Origin: Paenibacillus lactis
GTDB taxonomy: Bacteria > Bacillota > Bacilli > Paenibacillales > Paenibacillaceae
Direction of reading: 5' to 3'
Assembly (NCBI RefSeq): GCF_017873605.1
Contig: NZ_JAGGKI010000004.1
Coordinates: forward strand, 310,001 to 374,000
DNA: 64,000 nucleotides
Notes under the pieces: model-generated
The model's database searches: none
The model's input: only the letters and a program-made list of their open reading frames with translations
What the model was told of the DNA's origin: nothing
In this document: positions 42,223 to 49,799 of the stretch, piece after piece
How the letters are laid out: each line of letters starts with the position of its first letter
Numbering within the stretch: position 1 is the stretch's first letter
Position numbers and translations under genes: made by a program

Positions 42223-42363
42223 TTATTTTACCTCTTTTGAACATTTCGGTCTACTACAGAACTGCTTCGTTCCCGTCCACTCACCCCATATACACCCTTT
42301 ACATTTATCTGGTTGCTTTGGTTTATAACGTGGTCGCTGCAGCTTATTACGTTTTCCGGCCAT
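42223..42363 (-). CDS. Small Cys-rich zinc-binding phage protein
   Basis: A 46-residue protein with two Cys pairs, CKGCIWGEW and CSRPKC, in a basic context (AGKRNKLQRPRYKPK). This small treble-clef-like pattern is frequent in Firmicutes prophages near late regulators. ATG at 42363 with AGAGGAA upstream. A different frame of similar extent exists here but lacks such structure. Confidence 0.65.
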   Translation of the reverse strand: MAGKRNKLQRPRYKPKQPDKCKGCIWGEWTGTKQFCSRPKCSKEVK

Positions 42364-42456
42364 GTCGTCGTTCCTCTCGATTTCGTGGTGAGCTGCCTGC
42401 TGTCACTCTGATCAACCATTGAATCCATTTCATAAACCGTCACGCTCCTATTGGAA

Positions 42457-42486
42457 ATAAAAAAGCCGTTCCGGGAAGGAACGACT
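42457..42486 (-). terminator. Terminator upstream of the Cys-rich small gene
   Basis: Stem AGCCGTTCC/GGAACGACT (42464-42472 and 42478-42486) with one G-U pair, followed by TTTTTTATTTCC on the minus strand. Confidence 0.7.
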
Positions 42487-42732
42487 TCGGAATATATATT
42501 CAGTTCATATCTGCAAAGAGATCCGTGAGAGCAGTGGCGCCCGTGCCGGCCGCAGCAAAAACGCTGCGCTCTTTGCTATTAAAAGAATCCGTACTTTGTA
42601 ACTAGATACGTGTGACAAGACCATTTTAACGAGCAATAAAAAGACAAGTCAAAAGTGAAATAACGAAATAATAATTATAAACCCCTGTTTACCTCGTTAA
42701 ATATCAATTTTCCTCACTGTTTTGATAATGGT

Positions 42733-42807
42733 TGCCCACGCAGCAAGTCGCCCGTCGGCATTGCCGGCTTCAAGCTGCTCTCTGCCTTTCGATGGCGAGC
42801 GTGGGCA
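42733..42807 (-). repeat. Structured 75-nt element closed by a 9-bp stem
   Basis: TGCCCACGC (42733-42741) pairs exactly with GCGTGGGCA (42799-42807). Inside, TCGCC/GGCGA, GCAGC/GCTGC and GGCATTGCC can pair in alternative ways, giving a cloverleaf-like fold. On the minus strand the 3' end is followed by ACCA. It lacks tRNA D, anticodon and T-loop features. Could be a small RNA, a processed leader or a protein-binding dyad. Confidence 0.5.
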
Positions 42808-42808
42808 T

Positions 42809-42885
42809 AAAAAAAGCGAGAAGAGGTACGCCCCGGTAACATTGCCGCATTCATGCGACTCGTGCGTGTCATTCTCGCCTTTTTC
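42809..42885. terminator. Large bidirectional terminator hairpin
   Basis: Arms GCGAGAA (42816-42822) and TTCTCGC (42872-42878) enclose a GC-rich loop with further hairpins; T-runs follow on both strands (seven on minus, five on plus). It lies 72 bases past the late regulator gene. Confidence 0.7.
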
Positions 42886-42956
42886 TATGCTCCTATCGTA
42901 ACACGGTAGATTCATCATGTGGTCTTCAAGATTCCCCGTTTTTCCCCACATTGTCG

Positions 42957-43448
42957 TCAAAATTCTTTGCTTATTACTTCGAAGAATCCCATCGTTTTCA
43001 ATACGTTGGCCATTGTTCTAATGCCCTCTTTAATGCGGCGATCGACCGTGCTATGTGCAACTCCCCACTTTATGAACAACATCGTTTCCTTCCGGCTGTA
43101 CCCTTGAAGAAATCGAATGTCGATTACTTGCTTGACCTCTTCATCAAGAATCTGACTGTGGGCACGCAGGAGCATCGTCGAAATTGTTTTATACTGGGCG
43201 TAAACCCATTTTTGTTTCTCCATCATTATTACAGCGTTAGCCGTCTTGTCTGCGTGCAGATCCTCCTGATCAATTCGGCGAGCTGCTTCCCCATCGATCG
43301 CAACCTGAGCCATTTCTTTCTGATAATTTTCGAAATCGCTCATGAATATCTGCATGGATTTGAATTTACTGAGGTAGAATTCCGTCTGCTGGATCTCTGC
43401 CTTTGAAGCGTTGCTGAAAAGCTCACCCTGTACCCATGCTATCGCCAT
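42957..43448 (-). CDS. ArpU-type phage late transcription regulator
   Basis: A 163-residue protein. The C-terminal part (VIDIRFLQGYSRKETMLFIK, then HSTVDRRIKEGIRTMANVL) is a sigma-70 region-4-like helix-turn-helix, as in ArpU/RinA-type activators that turn on packaging and lysis genes. The N-terminal part is helical. ATG at 43448 is preferred over a TTG at 43457 because of AAAGGGG spacing. Position just before the terminase block supports the role. Confidence 0.8.
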   Translation of the reverse strand: MAIAWVQGELFSNASKAEIQQTEFYLSKFKSMQIFMSDFENYQKEMAQVAIDGEAARRIDQEDLHADKTANAVIMMEKQKWVYAQYKTISTMLLRAHSQILDEEVKQVIDIRFLQGYSRKETMLFIKWGVAHSTVDRRIKEGIRTMANVLKTMGFFEVISKEF

Positions 43449-43547
43449 TCCCCTCAATCCCCTTTATGCTATAATTATTGAGAGGAATATATTACCGATT
43501 GACCCCCGCACCGGCCAAGGATTAGGGGGGTCTTTCATTTATAAGTC

Positions 43548-43721
43548 TTAATACTCGCCTCCGCGCTTTAGATACTTGTTCCGGTACCCTCTCCGCGGTG
43601 CGGTGATCTTATATTTCAAACCGCTGTTTCTGGGTTCAGGCGGCTTGTCTGCTCCGATCGCTTTGAGGTGTGCTGCCAGCTTCTCCGGCGGCCAGAATTC
43701 ACTCTTCCCTTTATCCAGCAT
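43548..43721 (-). CDS. Small basic hypothetical phage protein
   Basis: A 57-residue protein (DKGKSEFWPPEKLAAHLKAI, then a basic tail) with GGAGGTG 8 bases before an ATG at 43721; it overlaps the upstream gene by 11 bases. Downstream lies a G-C stem (43500-43534) facing the late regulator. Function unknown. Confidence 0.55.
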   Translation of the reverse strand: MLDKGKSEFWPPEKLAAHLKAIGADKPPEPRNSGLKYKITAPRRGYRNKYLKRGGEY

Positions 43722-44262
43722 CTGACTCACCTCCATCCTCAACTGTGGGGTCAGACGATATCCTATTCTTGATCAGCATATCAACACTTACCTTGTATTC
43801 TTCAGCATAAAGGTCGTCACCGTTCGCCGTATCCTCCACGTCCGTAAACATAGCTTGGGAGAGGTCGTAGAACAATTCGAATCTACCCAATCCTTCCCGC
43901 TTGTAAATTTTGATTCTATTCTTGTACTTGTAAATTTCTTTGATACCGGCATCAGACCACATTCTTAAAAGCGCCAGCTCCAAGTCTATAAATTTGGCTT
44001 GATTACTCACTGGAGCCGGCTGCCGCATGCCGTCAGCGAGTGAGCGACGGAACCGTTCGTTATCAGCCGTACAACTTAGCACGATCCCATTCAAGTGATT
44101 GTTCACTGCTTGTAGGCGCTCGATTTCTTCTATCGATTCGGTTGCTACGGTATCTACCAGGCGATACATGTTGTAAAGAATCGAGCCTATTATATTTCGC
44201 TCTAAGAGTTGTCCCATATATTCGCGATTCTTTTTCAGCTGTTCGGCTATTTCCTCCGTCAT
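43711..44262 (-). CDS. Hypothetical phage protein
   Basis: A 183-residue mostly helical protein (VDTVATESIEEIERLQAVNN, DLELALLRMWSDAGIKEIYK). No known motif. Its ATG overlaps the YopX-like gene by 4 bases, placing it in the same early/middle operon. Confidence 0.6.
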   Translation of the reverse strand: MTEEIAEQLKKNREYMGQLLERNIIGSILYNMYRLVDTVATESIEEIERLQAVNNHLNGIVLSCTADNERFRRSLADGMRQPAPVSNQAKFIDLELALLRMWSDAGIKEIYKYKNRIKIYKREGLGRFELFYDLSQAMFTDVEDTANGDDLYAEEYKVSVDMLIKNRISSDPTVEDGGESDAG

Positions 44263-44666
44263 GTATGTGGCACCTCCAGCAGATCCCGGTTCTCATAGAT
44301 ATTCCCAATCACCGTGATGTAATGGAGCATCCGATGCAGGAGCCAGCTGCCGCAGCATAATTCCATGCGATCGTTGTATCCGACCTCGTATATGCCGTCG
44401 ACCTGCATGTTCGGACCCTGGAACGGGTGTCCCTTGATCTCTACCAGGTCTCGATCGAATATGTTTTTGCTTTCAATGTCATCCAGGCCAGTGTATTGCA
44501 TCAAAACATATTCTGAATCTTCGCCGCCGCTGCCGCAGCCATTCTGGAGATTGTAGTAAAAAGCCGTTCCGTCTTCATCAAAGGAAATAGAGTCATGAAT
44601 GTCCTCGCCGCAAACATGCATTTTGTGCAACTCCTTATCCCATACGCGAAATTTGAACTGTCCCAT
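44259..44666 (-). CDS. YopX-family protein
   Basis: A 135-residue protein with the YopX pattern: FKFRVWDKELHKMH at the start, then VLMQYTGLDDIESKNIFDRD and IYEVGYNDRMELCCG, ending TVIGNIYEN. YopX proteins are common in Firmicutes phages and form beta-rich rings; their function is not established. Confidence 0.88.
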   Translation of the reverse strand: MGQFKFRVWDKELHKMHVCGEDIHDSISFDEDGTAFYYNLQNGCGSGGEDSEYVLMQYTGLDDIESKNIFDRDLVEIKGHPFQGPNMQVDGIYEVGYNDRMELCCGSWLLHRMLHYITVIGNIYENRDLLEVPHT

Positions 44667-44742
44667 ACCTTCTCAACCTCCAATAGATCAGAATTGTCCC
44701 AGCGGTTCCCGAGCTTTTGAGTACCATGTTGTCTATGCCTCC

Positions 44743-45405
44743 TCAATATCCGTTCGCCTGCCACTGATGGTTCACAGCATTCTTGGCAGCGTATGCCTCT
44801 GCGATCTGATCAAAGGTGAACCCCAGACGTTGCTCACCGAGTGAGTAAAAAATCCAAAGCCCTAATCGTAAGGATGTCTTGCGAATATGTGGGTCTTTGT
44901 GAAGACCCACACCACCAACATGATGAAGGATTTCGGTGAACACATATGCCGTACTGCCTTTCACTATTTCATCTGGACCCGGTGCATACAGATCCGCGGC
45001 AGGGAGATCGAGCTGCCGGGCAATGCTCAGAAAGAAATGCAGGCAATCGACGTATTCTTCGAGTAACAAGTTAATTGGATCTCCTTCGCCACTTCCTCCG
45101 CAATCACTGCATTTTTCATAAGGTAGTCCTTCTTGACCCTCCAATAAGAACGAACGGCTTGAAGGCCAATTTATATCACCACTGCCTTCACAGGTCGTGC
45201 ATTCCGTTTGAACCGCTGTCCGTGGCTCCCGGTCATTGCTCCAATGCTTGAATCCGCGCCATTCATTCGCAAGCTCGCCAATCTCTACCTGGAGAGCCAG
45301 CACGGTGTTCTGCAGCAGGTCCTGCCCTTCCAGCCCCTTCTCTTTGATGATTTTGGCGTCAAGCTCCTTCTGCATTTCGTACATTTGCTCTAAGGTTAAC
45401 GTCAT
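44743..45405 (-). CDS. Dimeric dUTPase with inserted zinc-ribbon-like segment
   Basis: A 220-residue all-alpha dUTPase (MazG superfamily). The metal-binding motifs are EIGELANEW (41-49) and EEYVDCLHF (116-124). Between them lies an insert with CTTCEGSG (Cys 69, 72) and CSDCGGSG (Cys 99, 102), the CxxCxGxG pattern of DnaJ zinc fingers, not part of usual dimeric dUTPases. The enzyme hydrolyses dUTP to keep uracil out of phage DNA. ATG at 45405 has GGAGAG 9 bases upstream. Confidence 0.85.
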   Translation of the reverse strand: MTLTLEQMYEMQKELDAKIIKEKGLEGQDLLQNTVLALQVEIGELANEWRGFKHWSNDREPRTAVQTECTTCEGSGDINWPSSRSFLLEGQEGLPYEKCSDCGGSGEGDPINLLLEEYVDCLHFFLSIARQLDLPAADLYAPGPDEIVKGSTAYVFTEILHHVGGVGLHKDPHIRKTSLRLGLWIFYSLGEQRLGFTFDQIAEAYAAKNAVNHQWQANGY

Positions 45406-45425
45406 ACCGTTCATCTCTCCTTATA

Positions 45426-45899
45426 TCAGGGAGGACTAACCTCCCGTTGGATAAATTGCAGTAATATCAAACCTCTATGCTTGCTTTTCCCGATCCTTCT
45501 CCAACCAGCAGCCTTGAAGCAGCATCCTGGGTTTGTGCTGCGAATCTTTCTTCCGTCCACATACGTTATGATTCCATCTGCCGGCGGCTTACCCCATTCT
45601 GCAACCGTTGCCGTCACGGCGAAACGAATCATTTCAGAACTTCGGATGCTTGATTCGTTTCGGAAGAGTGTGCATTCCCAGGCATCCATGCCGTCATCCC
45701 TTACCCCTGACCATGTCACCCATACAGCGTCACCAGCAGCTGAGCGGAGGACAAGGTTGCGTCCTGGCCTTGTGAACATCGGATGTCCCGGGCGCTGCCG
45801 GGAGTAATGACGATCAGCTAGTAGTCGGCATGAGCGATCACCTTTATGGGTGACGATCCATGGACCATATTGCTGAAGGTCGAGCATCAATTGATTCAC
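45426..45899 (-). CDS. GNAT-like phage protein with HYSR motif, coupled to the methyltransferase
   Basis: A 157-residue protein of a type found in many actinophages and Firmicutes phages: CRLLADRHYSRQRPG near residue 24, then LVLRSAAGDAVWVTW, FRNESSIRSSEMIRFAV, ITYVDGRKIRSTNPGCCFKA and AGWRRIGKSK. The layout resembles GNAT acyltransferases such as phage Mu Mom, which modifies adenine; this is by pattern only. Its ATG overlaps the cytosine methyltransferase stop by 4 bases, so both are made together. Confidence 0.65.
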   Translation of the reverse strand: MNQLMLDLQQYGPWIVTHKGDRSCRLLADRHYSRQRPGHPMFTRPGRNLVLRSAAGDAVWVTWSGVRDDGMDAWECTLFRNESSIRSSEMIRFAVTATVAEWGKPPADGIITYVDGRKIRSTNPGCCFKAAGWRRIGKSKHRGLILLQFIQREVSPP

Positions 45900-47731
45900 A
45901 ATGAAAACTCCATTTGTCCGGCGCCGACCGCCTCTTTGTACCGTTCAATTGTCAAAGCATTTCCGGATCCAGTGCAGAGCTCCGGCAGATTTGCGCGGAC
46001 CAAAGCTTCTGCAAACGGCGGCGGTACGGCGTTACCGCAGCGGGCGACTTGCGCGCTCTTGGAATACTTCCTGCCGTCGGCGTCGACGTCGATGATATAA
46101 TTCGGCGGGAAGCCTTGGGCGGCAAACAGCTCGTGCGGCTCAAGCATCCGCATGCCGATGTCGACGATCTGATAATCAACGCCATGGATGGTTACCAAGC
46201 CGAAGCGGTCCTTTGTGGTGACTGTATGGAGCGGCTCACCCAGCTGCTGACCGTTGTCGGCGCTGCCGTAGTATTTGAGGAGGAAAGCCCGAACCTCCCC
46301 GACGTGCATCCCGCCGGCGGTGATCGTCGGCATCGGCTCAGTGGTTGGCTGTCCGTCTTGGCAGGTGCCGCGCAGCTTGACCAGATGTGATGTAACTAGG
46401 CCCAGCGTGTGAGCGGCTCCGGCCGGTCTGGCTGCCCCTGCTCCGCTTGTGATTGTGTGCAGGGATTCGTCCATCTTGTGGCCCGTAGCGCCCGTTCGAA
46501 ATTTCGTTATATGAGCCGTCACTAGAGCGCTATGACCACCACCGCCAGCGGTCACTGTTCCTACCGGATCATCGATGCTGCTGCCAACAGAATTTCCGAA
46601 ATGTCGTGCAAGGAATGCTGCCACCAGTGCATGCTTTCTCCCACCGGAGACGACCGTTCCAAGTGGTTTATGGAGACCCGGCACCCTTGGCGCTTGGCCT
46701 GGTCCTTCGCCATATCCAATTTCGATAAGCGTAGGGCTTACAAGCAGGTGCTCTGCCTTCGTTGTCACGGTTGTCAGTGGATCTTCGGCCTTATATTGGA
46801 GTCGGTCCTCTCCGAATCCGGTTTGGCCGATCCGGGCGATGTAGGGAGTTACGATTCCCCAGCCGTTTTTTGCTGTCACTGTCTGCAGCGGTTCATCGAT
46901 TGGTTGCCCCCGGAAGTCCGTACCGTGATGATTGACCTTGATCACGAATGGAGCGATGAACGGATTGGGGTTTTCCAATATGAAACGTTGCAGTCCTCGC
47001 GCTATTCGCCGTTCTGTATTCTCAGCCAGCTGTTTCTTCCGTTCAAAAATACTCGGGCATGGAATCGACCAGTCTATGATCTCCGCAGCAGTACGCCACG
47101 GTTTGCGTTTGCCTGCAAGCACTTCCGGGTTGTCAGGCGCGCCGTGCGTCGGCTCCGGCCAGACAATCGGGCGACCATCGCACCTGGCGACTAAGAAAAG
47201 ACGCTTGCGGATAGTCGGGGCTCCAAAATCACATGCCCGCAGCTCTCGCCATTCAACTCGGTAGCCTTGCCGTCTCAGCGCATTCACGAAACAGTTAAAC
47301 GTCCTGCCCTTCTGATCAGGATCCGGATACCCGTCTTTCATCAGCGGCCCCCAGGTTTTAAATTCCTCAACATTCTCCAGCATGATGACCCGCGGCCGGA
47401 CTGTCGCAGCCCATCGGACGGCCACCCAAGCGAGCCCGCGGATTCCTTTTTCAACTGGCTTGCCGCCTTTGGCCTTGGAAAAGTGCTTGCAGTCTGGAGA
47501 TAGCCAAACCAGCCCAACCGGACGCCCGCCGGTGACCTCCCGGGGATCAACATCCCATACGCTTTCGCAATAGTGCTCCGTCTCTGGATGGTTAGCTCTG
47601 TGCATAGCGATCGCTGCGGGATCGTGGTTAATGGCAATGTCCACGCTGCGGCCGGTTGCCATTTCAATTCCTGTGCTTGCTCCACCACCACCAGCGAAAT
47701 TATCTACAATGATTTCTCGTATCACGGTCAT
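45896..47731 (-). CDS. DNA (cytosine-5-)-methyltransferase with repeated target domain
   Basis: A 611-residue methyltransferase. AdoMet site NFAGGGGASTG (11-21), catalytic loop SPDCKHFSKAKGG with Cys 81 (PDC in place of the usual PCQ), ENV at 119-121 and the C-terminal GNAVPPPFAEAL. Between about 279 and 510 there are seven copies of a (D/E)-x-P-L-x-T-V-T motif 33-43 residues apart, where the target recognition domain should be. It probably protects phage DNA from host restriction. Confidence 0.9.
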   Translation of the reverse strand: MTVIREIIVDNFAGGGGASTGIEMATGRSVDIAINHDPAAIAMHRANHPETEHYCESVWDVDPREVTGGRPVGLVWLSPDCKHFSKAKGGKPVEKGIRGLAWVAVRWAATVRPRVIMLENVEEFKTWGPLMKDGYPDPDQKGRTFNCFVNALRRQGYRVEWRELRACDFGAPTIRKRLFLVARCDGRPIVWPEPTHGAPDNPEVLAGKRKPWRTAAEIIDWSIPCPSIFERKKQLAENTERRIARGLQRFILENPNPFIAPFVIKVNHHGTDFRGQPIDEPLQTVTAKNGWGIVTPYIARIGQTGFGEDRLQYKAEDPLTTVTTKAEHLLVSPTLIEIGYGEGPGQAPRVPGLHKPLGTVVSGGRKHALVAAFLARHFGNSVGSSIDDPVGTVTAGGGGHSALVTAHITKFRTGATGHKMDESLHTITSGAGAARPAGAAHTLGLVTSHLVKLRGTCQDGQPTTEPMPTITAGGMHVGEVRAFLLKYYGSADNGQQLGEPLHTVTTKDRFGLVTIHGVDYQIVDIGMRMLEPHELFAAQGFPPNYIIDVDADGRKYSKSAQVARCGNAVPPPFAEALVRANLPELCTGSGNALTIERYKEAVGAGQMEFSL

Positions 47732-47737
47732 TCCTTC

Positions 47738-48073
47738 TTATTCCTCCATATCTTGCGGATCCCCCATAATCTCATGTGGGTACAATTGATCTTTAATAAG
47801 GTGATATGCATCTGTCCGATCGTATAAAGGAGCATATCGGTACCGTTTATCATCATTTGTTCCTCGTCCGGCTAAGGCAATGTGACGGAATGCAGATGGC
47901 TTTTCCCGGCCGCTTCTCAGGACCGGAACCTTTAACGCAGCGCACCGACTCCTAGTAAGCAACACCGCAAATGGATATGGTGTATCGGTCCAACGCTTAG
48001 ATATTGAGTTGTAGTAAGGTAATCCCGTTTCTAAAACTTCTTCCTTGGTAAACCATCCTTTGTTATTCGGCAT
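47738..48073 (-). CDS. Hypothetical phage protein
   Basis: A 111-residue basic protein (WFTKEEVLETGLPYYNSISK, AALKVPVLRSGREKPSAFRH, LYDRTDAYHLIKDQLYP). No known family. It lies 6 bases before the methyltransferase in the same operon, which hints at a nucleic acid related role. Confidence 0.55.
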   Translation of the reverse strand: MPNNKGWFTKEEVLETGLPYYNSISKRWTDTPYPFAVLLTRSRCAALKVPVLRSGREKPSAFRHIALAGRGTNDDKRYRYAPLYDRTDAYHLIKDQLYPHEIMGDPQDMEE

Positions 48074-48127
48074 TATCGTATCCCTCCGTTCGCTGACTTT
48101 TGGGCGAGGGTTTTCCGATCCATTTGC

Positions 48128-48910
48128 TCATTTTGCCACCTCACGAAGTCTTCGACGTTTGAAATCAAACCCCATCCGCTCCAATTTGCCGCGGACACCC
48201 AGCGCACTCTTTCCTAAGGTCTGGCCAATGGTTTCATAGCAATAACCTTCCTGAGCCATACGTAGCAGCGTCTGTACCTCATCTGGTGTATATTTAATCC
48301 GATTGTTCAAGCGCACCGGTCGCATTTTGAGATTAAGATCATGGATCCGTCGTTTTATGGATGCCTCCGATCGGTTAAACATACGGGCTAAATCTGGGTA
48401 GGTGATTTCGGTTTTCAGGATTTGGGCGAGTCTCTGATCCTCTGCAGGCGTCCAGTCAATAGATTGCCATGTTTTCTGAGATCGCAATTGATCGGCTTTG
48501 CGTTTTATCTTTGCCCATTCAGGTTCCGGACCAATTGTCCCAGGCTCCATTTTTGCTAGATTCAGTAATTCCTTATGCTCCTCTGCCCATTTCCAAAAAT
48601 CTGCGTAGGAGATAACCCAGACTCTCGCACTTTGAGCAAACAGCTTCTTTCTAGCAGGCATTCCATAACGATTGATCCAGTTTTTCACGATAGTATATTC
48701 TCGACCAAGGGCTTTCCCTAGTTGGCAGACTGTAATACCGTCAAAGTTCATCCGCGGATCGGACAAGCCCATACGTTGAGCTTTAAGCTTTACGGCATTG
48801 ATGCTTTTACCCAGCCGGGTTGATATCCCCTTTATGCTGGTTACTCCCCATTGATCCTGAAGGTAATCAATCTCCTCTTTCGTCCAATTAGGCACTCTCC
48901 CCACGCTCAC
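48128..48910 (-). CDS. DNA-binding protein with three SANT/Myb-like helix-turn-helix segments
   Basis: A 260-residue protein. Segments WTKEEIDYLQDQWGVTSIKG, WTPAEDQRLAQILKTEITYP and YTPDEVQTLLRMAQEGYCYE each begin a SANT/GcrA-like tri-helix, and a middle part (VCQLGKALGREYTIVKNWIN) is another helix-turn-helix. GTG start at 48910 overlaps the upstream stop (GTGA). Probably a phage regulator or DNA-binding organiser; target unknown. Confidence 0.7.
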   Translation of the reverse strand: MSVGRVPNWTKEEIDYLQDQWGVTSIKGISTRLGKSINAVKLKAQRMGLSDPRMNFDGITVCQLGKALGREYTIVKNWINRYGMPARKKLFAQSARVWVISYADFWKWAEEHKELLNLAKMEPGTIGPEPEWAKIKRKADQLRSQKTWQSIDWTPAEDQRLAQILKTEITYPDLARMFNRSEASIKRRIHDLNLKMRPVRLNNRIKYTPDEVQTLLRMAQEGYCYETIGQTLGKSALGVRGKLERMGFDFKRRRLREVAK

Positions 48911-49173
48911 ACCCCCAACGACTGGAACTCTGTTCCCTCGGTATCGTCGATCGTGATCGTAGACATCCCGTCCCATTTCTCGCGGATCTCCTTGGCTTTT
49001 GATTTAACTGCGGCTGCTTGTTTCGGCTGCAGAACAATCCCCATCGCTTCTTCGTAATGCTGTGCTGCCTTTGCATAAGCTCTGCTATGCATGTAATTCA
49101 TCCAGTTCCAGAATTTATGATTACTGAAGGTTTTCACCTTCTGAAATACTCGTCTGCGAGTCTGCTCATCCAC
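48907..49173 (-). CDS. Hypothetical phage protein
   Basis: An 88-residue basic helical protein (KFWNWMNYMHSRAYAKAAQH, KQAAAVKSKAKEIREKWDG). No motif recognised. Sits between two proteins with repeated helix-turn-helix segments, 2 bases after the first. Confidence 0.55.
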   Translation of the reverse strand: MDEQTRRRVFQKVKTFSNHKFWNWMNYMHSRAYAKAAQHYEEAMGIVLQPKQAAAVKSKAKEIREKWDGMSTITIDDTEGTEFQSLGV

Positions 49174-49175
49174 CG

Positions 49176-49703
49176 TTAATTCCTCCCCGAGAGTTTCTTC
49201 TGATAAACGTGTGCGAATATATTGCCATGCTTTCTTCTGACGGCGCGCGCCCCTTTTGATGCGCGTTCTGTAGGCGTGTAAAGCGGTCTTGTCTTCGCTT
49301 CCTCAACTGTCCACCCGCAATCCCTGACTCTCTTTCGGAATGTCTCGTACGAGATACCGTTCCGAGCGGCTTCCTGGATGTCCTCGGGTTCAAAAAGCTT
49401 GATTCTGTAGTTGTCTAGATTTTTGATTATTTCTTTCGTGCTCATAACTGGTTTCGTAGCTGCTTCTTGCTTTGACCAACCACGGTAAACTCTTTTGAAA
49501 TACAGCCTTTTAGATATCCCGTTCTTTGCAGCAATCTCCAACCATTTACGATGGATGGTCGTCTTCCGCGGCGAGGTGATGACCGCTCTATCCTTGTCCC
49601 ATCCGAGTCCGCGGATTCGATGATTCACAAGTTCTCTCGAAACTCCATTTTGGGCGGCCAGTTCATATTCAGCCGGCGTAATGTAGTAGTCATAAACCTT
49701 CAC
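49176..49703 (-). CDS. Protein with three repeated helix-turn-helix-like units
   Basis: A 175-residue basic protein with three units: AEYELAAQNGVSRELVNHRI, KWLEIAAKNGISKRLYFKRV and EDIQEAARNGISYETFRKRV, each followed by a GW and ending in KxxAxT(R/K)P. The core xxAA(K/R)NG(I/V)S is a compact helix-turn-helix. It should bind DNA; it may be a phage regulator. Neighbour 48128-48910 has an analogous repeated design. Confidence 0.7.
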   Translation of the reverse strand: MKVYDYYITPAEYELAAQNGVSRELVNHRIRGLGWDKDRAVITSPRKTTIHRKWLEIAAKNGISKRLYFKRVYRGWSKQEAATKPVMSTKEIIKNLDNYRIKLFEPEDIQEAARNGISYETFRKRVRDCGWTVEEAKTRPLYTPTERASKGARAVRRKHGNIFAHVYQKKLSGRN

Positions 49704-49760
49704 AGGTTCTTCCCCCCCATTCTAGGAACTGACGTTCTGCAAGAAGCATGTATTTAGGTA

Positions 49761-49782
49761 CCCCGGTCAGCTTCGACCGGGG
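49761..49782. repeat. Perfect hairpin between early genes
   Basis: CCCCGGTC (49761-49768) and GACCGGGG (49775-49782) enclose a 6-base loop. There is no T-run, so it may act as an RNA stability or attenuation element. Confidence 0.6.
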
Positions 49783-49799
49783 CTTGCTTGCATCTATTT

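Larger units (their letters stand above)
42487..42956. other. Long structured non-coding region downstream of the late regulator
   Basis: About 470 bases with no supported gene. It contains GC-rich inverted repeats near 42540-42580, an AT-rich middle (42590-42710), a 9-bp dyad at 42733-42807 and a large hairpin at 42809-42885. It probably ends early transcription and may host control signals for the late operon. Confidence 0.6.

Noticed and set aside
42228..42443. 71-codon minus frame over the small Cys-rich gene
   Set aside because: The frame with ATG at 42363 has paired Cys motifs and a good ribosome site; this one looks like its shadow.
42733..42807. tRNA gene
   Set aside because: An acceptor-like stem and ACCA end are present, but D arm, anticodon arm and T-loop do not fit on either strand.
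42697..42960. 87-codon minus frame over the structured region
   Set aside because: It runs through two strong inverted repeats and has no protein-like pattern.
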